64,000 nt of DNA from positions 1,240,001-1,304,000 of the forward strand of contig NZ_CP051204.2 in assembly GCF_012516375.2 (NCBI RefSeq), read 5' to 3'. The DNA is from Chitinophaga oryzae. Lineage in GTDB: Bacteria; Bacteroidota; Bacteroidia; Chitinophagales; Chitinophagaceae. This document shows, one piece after another, positions 9,564 through 17,296 of the stretch (position 1 is the stretch's first letter; each line of letters opens with the position of its first letter). Under the pieces are notes generated by a model, which did no database searches, was not told the DNA's origin, and saw only the letters and a list, made by a program, of their open reading frames with translations. Position numbers and translations under genes: made by a program.

Positions 9564-9962
9564 TTAGTAATACAATTGTGACAAAACATTTGTCTCATCA
9601 AATGTTTTGGGTTTCAGTCCCGTAAATTCAGTGTACTGTGAAGGGGTGAGTAACGCTTTCAGCTTGTTGTGCAGGCCGTTCTGCATGCTGTTGAGCTTTG
9701 TGGCATAGGCTTTTGAGTTGGTTTGCTGTAGCGGCTGAATGTTTACTTTCTGTTGCAGGTAAGCGGCGACGATGGTGAGCAGCCTTGGTTTTTGTTTGTC
9801 TGTCAGCCGGAGGGATTTATCGAGTTTGGAAACGATTGAGCTGGCGGTCCCCTCTACGTTCATGGTGGGCGCCTGTGGCAGTATTAAGTTGGCAGCGGCG
9901 TTTACGTTGCTGCAAACAACAGCTGCCAACATCAGGAGGAGGACTAATTTTTTCATACGCAT
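9564..9962 (-). CDS. Small secreted protein of unknown function
   Basis: A 132-aa protein with a signal peptide (MRMKKLVLLLMLAAVVCSNVNA). The mature part is helical and includes LRLTDKQKPRLLTIVAAYLQQK and LKALLTPSQYTEF, two LTxxQ-like segments that faintly resemble Spy/CpxP-type periplasmic proteins. That resemblance is weak and no function is assigned. A second Met two codons in (9956) could also be the start. It lies alone between the sigma gene and a lipoprotein gene. Confidence 0.7.
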   Translation of the reverse strand: MRMKKLVLLLMLAAVVCSNVNAAANLILPQAPTMNVEGTASSIVSKLDKSLRLTDKQKPRLLTIVAAYLQQKVNIQPLQQTNSKAYATKLNSMQNGLHNKLKALLTPSQYTEFTGLKPKTFDETNVLSQLYY

Positions 9963-10020
9963 CGGATCGATTTGGGTTACGGTTACTAAATATACTAAAT
10001 AGGCCGTAACAAACGCTCCG

Positions 10021-10773
10021 TTACTGCATCACCAGTTTCACGTAACGGTGACGGTCGCTCGCAATATCATCATGCGTCTGGTAGATTGCGATCAGCGTTT
10101 TATTGTCTATCCACTGCATATCACTCAGTCCATATTTTTCAATACCGGCTTCGCCTACCAGTTTGATATTCTTGTTGTTGATTTCGAACAGTTGGAAGCC
10201 GTTGGGATTGAAACCGGCTTCTATATCCATGCTGGGACAGATAAAATACTTTTTGTCGGGAGACGGAACGGGGGCTGTCCAGGTATATAACGTATCGCCA
10301 TTATCGGGATTCAGCAGTTCAAAGCCGTCGGCTTCATAATAGGTAATGAACAGGCCGTGTCTTTGCAATTCAGGGTAGTAGCCGGCGTAGCGGTAACGGG
10401 CATAATCCTCGCCATCATCTTCCGGGTTGTCGGTACGTATTTTCTGTCCGCCGTTGGCGAGATTAAAAACCAGCTGAGGGCCATTCCGCTTTACGTTCGT
10501 CACTTTAGACAGGGCGTTGGTTTCTGATGTATCTCCGGAAGGCTCATAGGCAGGATATTGCTCATAGGTCGCTTTGTCAATAAAGTAGACGAGGAACTTT
10601 TTGTCGCCTGCTTCCAGCGTGTCGATGTACGCAGGGGTAACGCTGACGGCGGTTTCGGGCGCTGTCGTGTCAGCGGCTGCCTGCGTGCTGTCTGCGCCTG
10701 ATGGTTTACCGTTGTTGTTACACGCGTACATCAAGTGAACAATCGCCAACAGGAATAGGATCTTTTTTATCAT
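10021..10773 (-). CDS. Hypothetical lipoprotein
   Basis: A 250-aa protein with a lipoprotein signal (MIKKILFLLAIVHLMYAC, Cys18) followed by a Ser/Ala/Thr-rich linker (SGADSTQAAADTTAPETA) and a beta-rich domain. I do not recognise the family. The C-terminal part (PSPDKKYFICPSMD, WIDNKTLIAIYQTHDD) resembles one or two beta-propeller-like blades, which is tentative. The frame runs on to a GTG at 10824 overlapping the rhomboid gene, but the ATG at 10773 gives the proper signal and follows a candidate promoter. Confidence 0.75.
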   Translation of the reverse strand: MIKKILFLLAIVHLMYACNNNGKPSGADSTQAAADTTAPETAVSVTPAYIDTLEAGDKKFLVYFIDKATYEQYPAYEPSGDTSETNALSKVTNVKRNGPQLVFNLANGGQKIRTDNPEDDGEDYARYRYAGYYPELQRHGLFITYYEADGFELLNPDNGDTLYTWTAPVPSPDKKYFICPSMDIEAGFNPNGFQLFEINNKNIKLVGEAGIEKYGLSDMQWIDNKTLIAIYQTHDDIASDRHRYVKLVMQ

Positions 10774-10792
10774 AGTACGGAATTTAGGAATA

Positions 10793-10800
10793 CAAATGTA
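10793..10800 (-). promoter_or_regulatory. Candidate -7 box for the lipoprotein gene
   Basis: TACATTTG on the minus strand matches TAnnTTTG and lies 19 bp upstream of the ATG at 10773. No strong -33 box was seen. Confidence 0.4.
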
Positions 10801-10820
10801 GGTATTTATCAAAGGCAAAA

Positions 10821-11447
10821 TCACCTGTGCGGCAGACGTAAACCGTCGGCGGGAGTAAGGGTAAAATAGAGAACATAGCCCATCAGCATACCGCTGAGAA
10901 ACCCTGTCAGATGGGCGGCATTGTCAATGTCCTGGGAGAAACCGGCTACGAGGAGGTTCAGCAGGATAAACAGGCTGATATAACCGAGAAAATTATGGCG
11001 GGCTATGGGAGGGAAAAGGCGGGTGGTGAGCAGCGCGAAAAATACGCCATAGATACCGAAGATGGCGCCGGATGCGCCTACGCCCACCATATTGCGATGA
11101 AACAATACGCTGGCATAATCGGCTATCAGCCCGGTTACCAGGTACGCGATGATGAAGCGAAGCGGCCGGATGACCGGCTCCAGGAAAACGCCTGCAATAA
11201 AAAGTCCCAGCATGTTGGTCAGCAAATGCCACCAGCCGGCGTGCAGAAACATGCTGGTCAGCAGCCGCCAGTATTCACCATGGCCAATGGTGAGCGGCCA
11301 GTAGTTGGCGCCCCAGTGCAGCAACTGTTCCCCATTGCCCCACCAGAGATTCATACCGGCCATAACCGTCAGCGCATACACCAGTATATTGGCGGCTATC
11401 ACTAACAGGGTGACGGGCATTTGTCTGGATCCGGAGCGTTTATACAT
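10821..11447 (-). CDS. Rhomboid-family intramembrane serine protease
   Basis: A 208-aa polytopic inner-membrane protein with about six hydrophobic segments. The catalytic dyad is visible: Ser126 in GVGASGAIFG and His179 in DNAAHLTGFLSG. The family's HAGWWHLLTNM segment lies at about 69-79. Members cleave single-pass membrane proteins inside the bilayer; the substrate is unknown. Followed closely by the lipoprotein gene, which may be co-transcribed. Confidence 0.93.
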   Translation of the reverse strand: MYKRSGSRQMPVTLLVIAANILVYALTVMAGMNLWWGNGEQLLHWGANYWPLTIGHGEYWRLLTSMFLHAGWWHLLTNMLGLFIAGVFLEPVIRPLRFIIAYLVTGLIADYASVLFHRNMVGVGASGAIFGIYGVFFALLTTRLFPPIARHNFLGYISLFILLNLLVAGFSQDIDNAAHLTGFLSGMLMGYVLYFTLTPADGLRLPHR

Positions 11448-11480
11448 CCGTTAAAAGGTACGGATAATTCCCGAATGGGT

Positions 11481-12353
11481 TTATTGATAGATATAGTCGA
11501 GGTTCACCTGGGTGTCTGACCCCAGTTTGGTGTATCCTTCACAATGCAGGTGTACGCGGGCTCTCTGCGGGTAGCCGTCTTTATAGGCGTAGAAGAACTG
11601 CACGGTGGTGTTACGATGATATTGCTGGGAGGTATTTTTGTAAACAGCCGTTTGTTGTTCATCCATTTTGATCAGTGTGGGATTGTTGATACTCACCGGC
11701 AGCAGGAAGGTGGCCAGGTTTGGCATTGGCGTGGGCTCCAGTACCGGCGCTATCCCCGGGCCCAATACCAGCTGGTTGGCCAGCGGCCGCAGCGGGTTGA
11801 TGGTATCGTCCCATTCATACCGGGCGGAGCGCACATAAAAACCGGTATCCTGGTGCCGGCCGGCAAATGTATCGGTACAGATGCTTTTCCAGTCGGGGTT
11901 GCCATTGGTATAGCTCCAGCTCATCGCCTGTGAGGAGTCGATGTATTTCAGGGCCGACGGCATTCCCTTTTTCCAGGCGAGGCGGGCGGTGCGCAGCGGT
12001 GTGCTGTCTGCCGCGTAATACTGTACTTCCGTGATATTGCCCAGTGCGTCCCACGCTTTAACGGTCGCCTTTTGCAGCAATGTTTTCTGTTGATGGCTTT
12101 CGAAGGCCGATTCCATACCCGTAAGGCGGTGGGAACTGTCGTAGAAAAAGGTGGTGACGTTCGTGTCCTGGCGGCTGTAATGTTTCACCAGCTTGAGAAG
12201 ATGCCCGGCCGGGTCGTATTGAAAAGTGTACTGAGGAATACTGTCACCTTGTATGGTGATGGCTGTCAGCCGCACCGGCGTTTTTTTGGCCCGGTGGGTA
12301 CTGCAGGCGGTAAAGAGAATGGGTATCAGCAAACAGTAAAGGTACTTTTTCAT
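11481..12353 (-). CDS. Hypothetical lipoprotein with RHS/YD-like N-terminal strand repeats
   Basis: A 290-aa protein with lipoprotein signal MKKYLYCLLIPILFTAC (Cys17). The mature part has short repeats such as YTFQYDPAGHLLKLVKHYS, FFYDSSHRLTGMESAF and AWDALGNITEVQYYAAD, which resemble YD/RHS-type or DUF4595-like beta strands. Function unknown. The start at 12353 is preferred over 12410 because it gives the lipoprotein signal. It lies downstream of the ribosomal operon terminator. Confidence 0.75.
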   Translation of the reverse strand: MKKYLYCLLIPILFTACSTHRAKKTPVRLTAITIQGDSIPQYTFQYDPAGHLLKLVKHYSRQDTNVTTFFYDSSHRLTGMESAFESHQQKTLLQKATVKAWDALGNITEVQYYAADSTPLRTARLAWKKGMPSALKYIDSSQAMSWSYTNGNPDWKSICTDTFAGRHQDTGFYVRSARYEWDDTINPLRPLANQLVLGPGIAPVLEPTPMPNLATFLLPVSINNPTLIKMDEQQTAVYKNTSQQYHRNTTVQFFYAYKDGYPQRARVHLHCEGYTKLGSDTQVNLDYIYQ

Positions 12354-12389
12354 ACAATTGATGGAAATAGATGATGTATGAAAATAACA

Positions 12390-12420
12390 AAAAAAATCCC
12401 GGACTGTCACCAGTCCGGGA
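12390..12420 (-). terminator. Terminator of the rpsF-rpsR-rplI operon
   Basis: A 10-bp GC-rich perfect stem (12397-12406 with 12411-12420) with a 4-nt loop, followed on the minus strand by a run of T. It lies 30 bp past the rplI stop. Confidence 0.88.
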
Positions 12421-12450
12421 AATATTTTATTCCGGTTGTCCGGAAAAAGA

Positions 12451-12897
12451 CTACTCAGCCACTACTTCAAACTCCATTTCGGTTTCGTTGCCTTTACCGA
12501 AATCCAGGCGTGCTTTGTAAGTACCTAATTCTTTTACATCATCCAGGATGTGGATGCGGCGACGGTCAATTTCGTAACCTTTCTGTTCTTTGATCGCACG
12601 GGCAATCTGAACACCGGTAACGCTACCGAAGATTTTACCGGAAGTACCGGTTTTAGCGCCGATTTTAACAGGAGAAGCTTTCAGAACTTCCACCACTTTC
12701 GCGATTTCAGCCAGCAGTTTCTCTTCTTTCACTTTCTGCACTTTCAGGCGTTCCTGAAGTTGCTTCATGTTGGAAGGACTTGCTTCTACCGCGAATTTCT
12801 GCGGAATCAGGAAGTTCCTGGCGTAACCATTCTTTACGTTAACCAGTTCATTCTTCTGACCCAGGTTATCTACGTCTTGTATTAAGATAATTTGCAT
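12451..12897 (-). CDS. rplI: 50S ribosomal protein L9
   Basis: A 148-aa protein, the usual length for bL9. The N-terminal domain carries the family signature NLGQKNELVNVKNGYARNFL, followed by the long connecting helix (MKQLQERLKVQKVKEEKLLAEI) and the C-terminal RNA-binding domain (SGKIFGSVTGVQIARAI). It binds 23S rRNA at the base of the L1 stalk. Third gene of a three-gene ribosomal operon, 6 bp after rpsR. Confidence 0.98.
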   Translation of the reverse strand: MQIILIQDVDNLGQKNELVNVKNGYARNFLIPQKFAVEASPSNMKQLQERLKVQKVKEEKLLAEIAKVVEVLKASPVKIGAKTGTSGKIFGSVTGVQIARAIKEQKGYEIDRRRIHILDDVKELGTYKARLDFGKGNETEMEFEVVAE

Positions 12898-12903
12898 AAC
12901 TTC

Positions 12904-13179
12904 TTACTTTAAAAGGTCAGTAACATAAGGCAATAAAGCCATTTGACGAGCTTTCTTAATAGCCTGGGCTACTTTACGCTGAAATTTCAGGGAGTTACCT
13001 GTGATACGGCGGGGCAACATTTTACCCTGGTCGTTCAAAAATTTCTTCAAAAACTCACCGTCTTTGTAATCTACGTACCTGATGCCCATTTTCTTGAAAC
13101 GGCAGTATTTCTTCTGACGTTTCTCGGTTTTTACGGCTGTTAAGTACTTAATTTCTTGTTTTTTCGGTTTAACTGCCAT
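12904..13179 (-). CDS. rpsR: 30S ribosomal protein S18
   Basis: A 91-aa bS18 protein with the typical [31 protein letters not shown] and [16 protein letters not shown] segments. It partners S6 on the 30S platform, which fits the adjacent rpsF. It starts 5 bp after the rpsF stop. Confidence 0.98.
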   Translation of the reverse strand: MAVKPKKQEIKYLTAVKTEKRQKKYCRFKKMGIRYVDYKDGEFLKKFLNDQGKMLPRRITGNSLKFQRKVAQAIKKARQMALLPYVTDLLK

Positions 13180-13184
13180 AATAA

Positions 13185-13535
13185 TTAAGCTTCAGTGGTT
13201 TTAGATTCTGCATTTACACCATGTCTTTTGCGGTTGTTGTACTCAACAGCGTGTTTGTCGAGCGCAGTGATCATGTGGCGTAATACATTTTCATCACGGT
13301 TAAGCTGGATTTTCAGCTTCTCATTGAGGTCGGATGGCGCACTGTATTCCAGAACCAGGTACATGCCTGTAGTCTTTTTCCGGATAGGATACGCCAGTGA
13401 TCTTAATCCCCAGGGATTTTCGTGCGTTACATTTCCGCCGTTATCTTTAACGATGTCAGCGAATTTTTTCTGAGCCGCTTTGTATTCGTCTTCAGAAAGC
13501 ACAGGGGTAAAGATCACCATCAATTCGTAGTTCAT
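13185..13535 (-). CDS. rpsF: 30S ribosomal protein S6
   Basis: A 116-aa bS6 protein. The start at 13535 ([13 protein letters not shown]) is chosen; the frame stays open to 13580, but the extra residues are not family-like and lie at or upstream of the expected transcription start. The C-terminal tail after [14 protein letters not shown] is short and basic/polar. First gene of the rpsF-rpsR-rplI operon. Unlike in many bacteria, no ssb lies between rpsF and rpsR. Confidence 0.97.
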   Translation of the reverse strand: MNYELMVIFTPVLSEDEYKAAQKKFADIVKDNGGNVTHENPWGLRSLAYPIRKKTTGMYLVLEYSAPSDLNEKLKIQLNRDENVLRHMITALDKHAVEYNNRKRHGVNAESKTTEA

Positions 13536-13577
13536 AATTCCCTGTTTAAATGGTTTTAAATAAAAAAAATTGGAGTG

Positions 13578-13585
13578 CAAAGATA
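13578..13585 (-). promoter_or_regulatory. Candidate -7 box for rpsF operon
   Basis: TATCTTTG on the minus strand fits TAnnTTTG and lies 42 bp before the rpsF ATG. The -33 region is not clear. It supports the shorter rpsF start. Confidence 0.5.
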
Positions 13586-13681
13586 CAGAACTATTGATAA
13601 TTTCCGCGTTCTGTTGACTTTTAATCCCTAAATATCTTGCCTTTTCTCCTGTTTAATGTATAAATTATTGTAAATCAATAT

Positions 13682-13720
13682 GAAAACAGCCACCCCGATA
13701 TCACCGGAACGGCTGTTTTC
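13682..13720 (-). terminator. Terminator-like hairpin after the nuclease-like gene
   Basis: A 10-bp stem (13682-13691 with 13711-13720) with a 19-nt loop that can form further pairs. The minus-strand 3' arm ends in four T. It lies 20 bp beyond the stop of the 13741 gene. Confidence 0.6.
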
Positions 13721-13740
13721 CACAAGTTTGCGGCGAAATA

Positions 13741-16278
13741 TTATGGGTTCACCATCACCTTCGTCACTTGTACGTCCAGTCCGGACTGTACCCGCAGGAA
13801 ATAAACTCCTGCCGGCAACCGGCTCACATCCAGCGACCGGGTGTTTTTACCCTTGATCAGCGTGGTCTGCTCCTGATGGCGCACTCTGCCTTGCATATCG
13901 ATCAGCTGTATCGCTGCCGGCCCGTTCTTGCTCCATTCGATCCAGTATTGCAGCTGATGGCCCAAAATACACCACCAGAACCGCCACCACAGGTCCTTGC
14001 CTGTCAGCCATACGGTTTTCACCGGGCTGTATTTAACAGTACCGTCCAGCCCGGTGTATTTTAACCGGTATTGGGCGATGCCCGGCCATGGGGTTTCATC
14101 ATACCACAGGTAGGAATGCGCTTCCCCGGTAGTGCCATAGGCGGCCATCGTGTCTGCCGGCGTAAAATGTACCAGGTTACGGGAACGCTCTATCACGAAT
14201 GTGCCGCTGTTGATTTCATAAGGCGTGTTCCAGGTCAGCTGCACCTTGCCGCCATCGGCTTTGGCATCAAAACTGTTCAGCGGCAACGGATTGCCCAGTA
14301 TCCGCAGATCGTAACGGCTTAATACCGGATAATGGTCAGTGGTAGTGGAACTGTAGCTGCTGACCAGCTGCTGTACCTGCTGCATCACCCTCGCAGAGCC
14401 AGGCAGATAGGCCACGCCGGCTTCGTCAGACCCGATCACGTTGTCGATCACGGAAGAGAAACTGGCGGTGGAACGTTCGCCTGCAAGGCTCAGCGGTAAG
14501 GTCAACGGCTTGTAATGCAGGGTGTCATTCATAAAATCAATATAGGAGGTCGTAGTGTCCGGCGCTCTTTCGGTGGTAATGGTCCGGGCCAGGTCGTCAT
14601 TGAAATCCCCCAGCACGATCAGGTTACTGTACGGATACTGCGCATCCAGCGTGTCTTTCAGCTCTTTGGCCCCGTTCTTACGGCGGTCCCAGGAAACCAG
14701 TTTCTCGGGTTTGGTACCGGTATTGGCCTTGGCGTGCAGTAATATAAAGTTGATCCTGGCGGAATCATTCTCCAGTTTGGCGGTCGCCTCCATCAGGTAA
14801 GGGAAGCGGCCGGATGACCAGTTGTAATAGGCCGTGCTGCTGCCGCCCTGCCGCAATACACCATAGGTGCGGATCTTACGGATAACAGATGTCTTGTAGA
14901 CAAAGGCCAGCTTTTGCGCCAGCGCATAATCCGCATCGGTGAGACTATCGGCATAAGAACTGAAATCAGATATTACATAGCTGTAGCCGGGCAACTGGCT
15001 TACGACAGCCCGGAAACGGGCGGTATCCACCACTTCCGCCAGCGCGAAAATGTCGGCGTCGAGATATTGCATAATGCGGGTCACGTTGGCCTGCTGCAGA
15101 CTGTCATTGGCCGGGTTCTGCGCCGGACTGCCAAACCACTCAATGTTCCAGTTCACCACTTTCAGGGAGCGGAGGGAAGTACCGCTCAACCGGATATGAT
15201 TGTCGCTGAAGCCGGGCGCGCTGAAGGACAGCGTGCCGTTGTACGCTGTGTTGGCGGCGGAGGGAACGAATTTTATCCACAGCTGCTGCGGGCCGGCGTT
15301 GAGCGTGGACAGCGGGATGGTGAGCTGCGTGCTGTAAGTGCTGCTGTCGGCAGACAACCGGAAGCCTGCCGGCGCACTGATTTGCAGGTCGCCGGTGAAG
15401 TCGTTGGCCCAATAGCTGACAGGTTGCGGCACAGACTCCTGACCGGATTTTACATAGTCGAAGTCTACGGCCGCCGAACTGCTCGTGAGCGTGGGCGCGG
15501 GCGCCGCCGTGGTATCCTTCAGCCCCAAGTCGTCGATGGTCCAGCGGGCTGCCTGCAGGGCAGGGGATGACGTGTATACAAAGGCAATGTAAACATTGGC
15601 TGCTTTGTAACCGGAAAGGTTAATACCGTTGCTGCTGGTCCATACGTCGCTGCCGGTGGCCGGAAAGCGGCCGTTCAGCGTATGCCAGGTGGCGGTGCGG
15701 GGATCGCCGCTGCCACTGTAATCGGTGGATACTTTCAGCACAAGGGCCGGACCGCTGAAAGCGGCGCGACTGCTGAAATGAAGCAGCGGCACCTGGAAGC
15801 CGGTCAGATCGAAAGCCGGGGATATCAGCCAGTCTTCATTTTGCTGGGCGCCTCCGCTAAAACCGTTGATCTGCACGCCATTACTGTTATTTTGTCCGAA
15901 AGTGGTGCAGGCCCATGTCTGTGCGCCGGTGACGCTGTATTGGCTGAAACCGCCGCTCAGCGCCGTGTTCCCGGCGGGCGTGCAGTTGTTGAAGTCGAAA
16001 TTCAGCTGCTGTGCGCCGGTGCTGAAATGCCATTGCGCACTGTCGGGAATACCGACAAAGTCGTTACCGGAGAGGTCTTTCACAAACGCACTGTCAATAG
16101 TGACATAGTAACTGCTGTAAGGCTGCAGTATTTTATTCAGCGTGAGCTGGTTGTTGCTGATGGCAAGGGCAGGATGGCCAATGGCAAATGTGTCGGTTTG
16201 ACCGTTACTGCTGTTGTGCAGGTAAAGACGGCCCTGGTTCGCTGCCACATTTTCGCTGAAGATGATTTGCAGGGGGGG
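13741..16278 (-). CDS. Secreted endonuclease/exonuclease/phosphatase-family protein, main C-terminal part (frameshifted from 16277-17027)
   Basis: This frame continues the ORF that starts at 17027 after a shift at the G8 (minus C8) tract 16272-16279. Order from the shift: an SbsA-type Ig-like domain (LQIIFSENVAANQGRLYLHN), a choice-of-anchor J/cleaved-adhesin-like domain (LNFDFNNCTPAGN...WTIDDLGL), an Ig-like segment, and an EEP nuclease/phosphatase domain (VVNWNIEWFG, FALAEVV, ILLHAKANTG, VLGDFND, TTDHYPVL, the usual metal and catalytic positions). The last 80 residues resemble a type IX secretion sorting domain (IQLIDMQGRVRHQ, LDVSRLPAGVYFLRV, KVMVNP), but the usual PNP entry motif is replaced by WCILG. 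The frame is open up to 16455 but has no plausible start there. Probable role: extracellular DNA or phosphoester hydrolysis. Confidence 0.8.
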   Translation of the reverse strand, partial: PPLQIIFSENVAANQGRLYLHNSSNGQTDTFAIGHPALAISNNQLTLNKILQPYSSYYVTIDSAFVKDLSGNDFVGIPDSAQWHFSTGAQQLNFDFNNCTPAGNTALSGGFSQYSVTGAQTWACTTFGQNNSNGVQINGFSGGAQQNEDWLISPAFDLTGFQVPLLHFSSRAAFSGPALVLKVSTDYSGSGDPRTATWHTLNGRFPATGSDVWTSSNGINLSGYKAANVYIAFVYTSSPALQAARWTIDDLGLKDTTAAPAPTLTSSSAAVDFDYVKSGQESVPQPVSYWANDFTGDLQISAPAGFRLSADSSTYSTQLTIPLSTLNAGPQQLWIKFVPSAANTAYNGTLSFSAPGFSDNHIRLSGTSLRSLKVVNWNIEWFGSPAQNPANDSLQQANVTRIMQYLDADIFALAEVVDTARFRAVVSQLPGYSYVISDFSSYADSLTDADYALAQKLAFVYKTSVIRKIRTYGVLRQGGSSTAYYNWSSGRFPYLMEATAKLENDSARINFILLHAKANTGTKPEKLVSWDRRKNGAKELKDTLDAQYPYSNLIVLGDFNDDLARTITTERAPDTTTSYIDFMNDTLHYKPLTLPLSLAGERSTASFSSVIDNVIGSDEAGVAYLPGSARVMQQVQQLVSSYSSTTTDHYPVLSRYDLRILGNPLPLNSFDAKADGGKVQLTWNTPYEINSGTFVIERSRNLVHFTPADTMAAYGTTGEAHSYLWYDETPWPGIAQYRLKYTGLDGTVKYSPVKTVWLTGKDLWWRFWWCILGHQLQYWIEWSKNGPAAIQLIDMQGRVRHQEQTTLIKGKNTRSLDVSRLPAGVYFLRVQSGLDVQVTKVMVNP

Positions 16279-17027
16279 GCAGGAGATACGTCGGCCGACT
16301 GGTTCGCGGGTACGAGGCTGTTGGCAACAGGCGGCGTTATGTCTCCGCCGGCGCCTGCCACAACGATGTTGTCTACCGCAAAGGACGGCCGGGAGCCGGC
16401 GCCGCTGATCTGCCGGTTTACCCAGCGCAGCTGCACCAGCGGCTGGTTGTTGCATTCGGCGGGCAGGACGATACTGACGGCTAACAGTTGCTGCGGCTGC
16501 GTAATACCGGACCCTGTCTGGGTAACGGTATTGTTCTGATAGGCAGTGCCGCCGACATTGACGAAACTACCGGTGGCGCCTATACGATATTGCAGCCCCA
16601 TTTCGTTGATACGGGTATTGCTGTTACCATCGTATGGATTCCTGATGGTCATGGCGTCGTAGCTGACGGTAACATTCACCTGCCCGCTGGTATTCACCGC
16701 CAGTACCAGTGAGTTGTCCACGGAACCGCTGTTCAGGAACCCCAGTTTACCGCTGTAATTGTATACGCCGTTGGCCGTTCCGGAGGCGCTGCCGTTGGGT
16801 GTCAGCGCTTTATCGGCAGACGGCGCCGCTGTGTTGAAATTGCTGCCGGGAGCGCCGCTCAGCGTCCAGCCCTGCCATCCGTCAGGATATACGGTGGCAG
16901 CGGCCGACAGCGCGTCGAAATTCTCCTGGTAGGGTAGTGGCCGCGGCTGTGGCTGCGTCTGCGCTGTTGCACCGCCACTGTAAATAAAGCCCAGTAAAAG
17001 AAAAAGATAGCGTAAAGGTTTACTCAT
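16137..17027 (-). CDS. N-terminal part of the frameshifted secreted nuclease-like protein
   Basis: The ORF starts with a signal peptide (MSKPLRYLFLLLGFIYSGGATAQ) and continues as a secreted beta-rich domain (NFDALSAAATVYPDGWQGWTL...ISGAGSRPSFAVDNIVVAG), typical of the N-terminus of large Bacteroidota EEP/T9SS proteins. Up to SLVPANQSADVSPAPP it reads as authentic. After the C8 tract (plus 16272-16279) it turns into unrelated sequence and stops at 16137. With one more C the frame would run on smoothly into LQIIFSENV of the downstream ORF, so the two are most likely one gene of about 1090 codons. The break may be a real null or phase-off allele or a sequencing error. Confidence 0.75.
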   Translation of the reverse strand: MSKPLRYLFLLLGFIYSGGATAQTQPQPRPLPYQENFDALSAAATVYPDGWQGWTLSGAPGSNFNTAAPSADKALTPNGSASGTANGVYNYSGKLGFLNSGSVDNSLVLAVNTSGQVNVTVSYDAMTIRNPYDGNSNTRINEMGLQYRIGATGSFVNVGGTAYQNNTVTQTGSGITQPQQLLAVSIVLPAECNNQPLVQLRWVNRQISGAGSRPSFAVDNIVVAGAGGDITPPVANSLVPANQSADVSPAPPCKSSSAKMWQRTRAVFTCTTAVTVKPTHLPLAILPLPSATTSSR

Positions 17028-17127
17028 AGATGAGATTTAAGGTTAAAAAGGGGTATCAGATTCAGTATTTTGGCAGGTTAAATCTACTAAATTGCCGCCG
17101 CCTGAAAATGTTTTTATATGATTTATA

Positions 17128-17139
17128 CGTTAATTAACG
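17128..17139. other. 12-bp perfect palindrome in the divergent spacer before htpG
   Basis: CGTTAATTAACG is self-complementary and lies in the AT-rich 269-bp gap (17028-17296) between the divergent nuclease-like gene and htpG. It could be an operator, but nothing else supports that. No convincing TAnnTTTG promoter was found for htpG; TATCGTTTG at about 17258-17266 has one extra base. Confidence 0.3.
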
Positions 17140-17296
17140 GAGATTGATAATATTATATTTTTATGCAATGTTATTGTTGTTGTGATGACTATGGTTGTAT
17201 ATCGGGTAAAATTTTATACGATGATTGACATCTTGTCAGCCGCCATCCGACTGGCATATCGTTTGAAAAAAGTGAGCTGAAAAAATCAGATAATCA

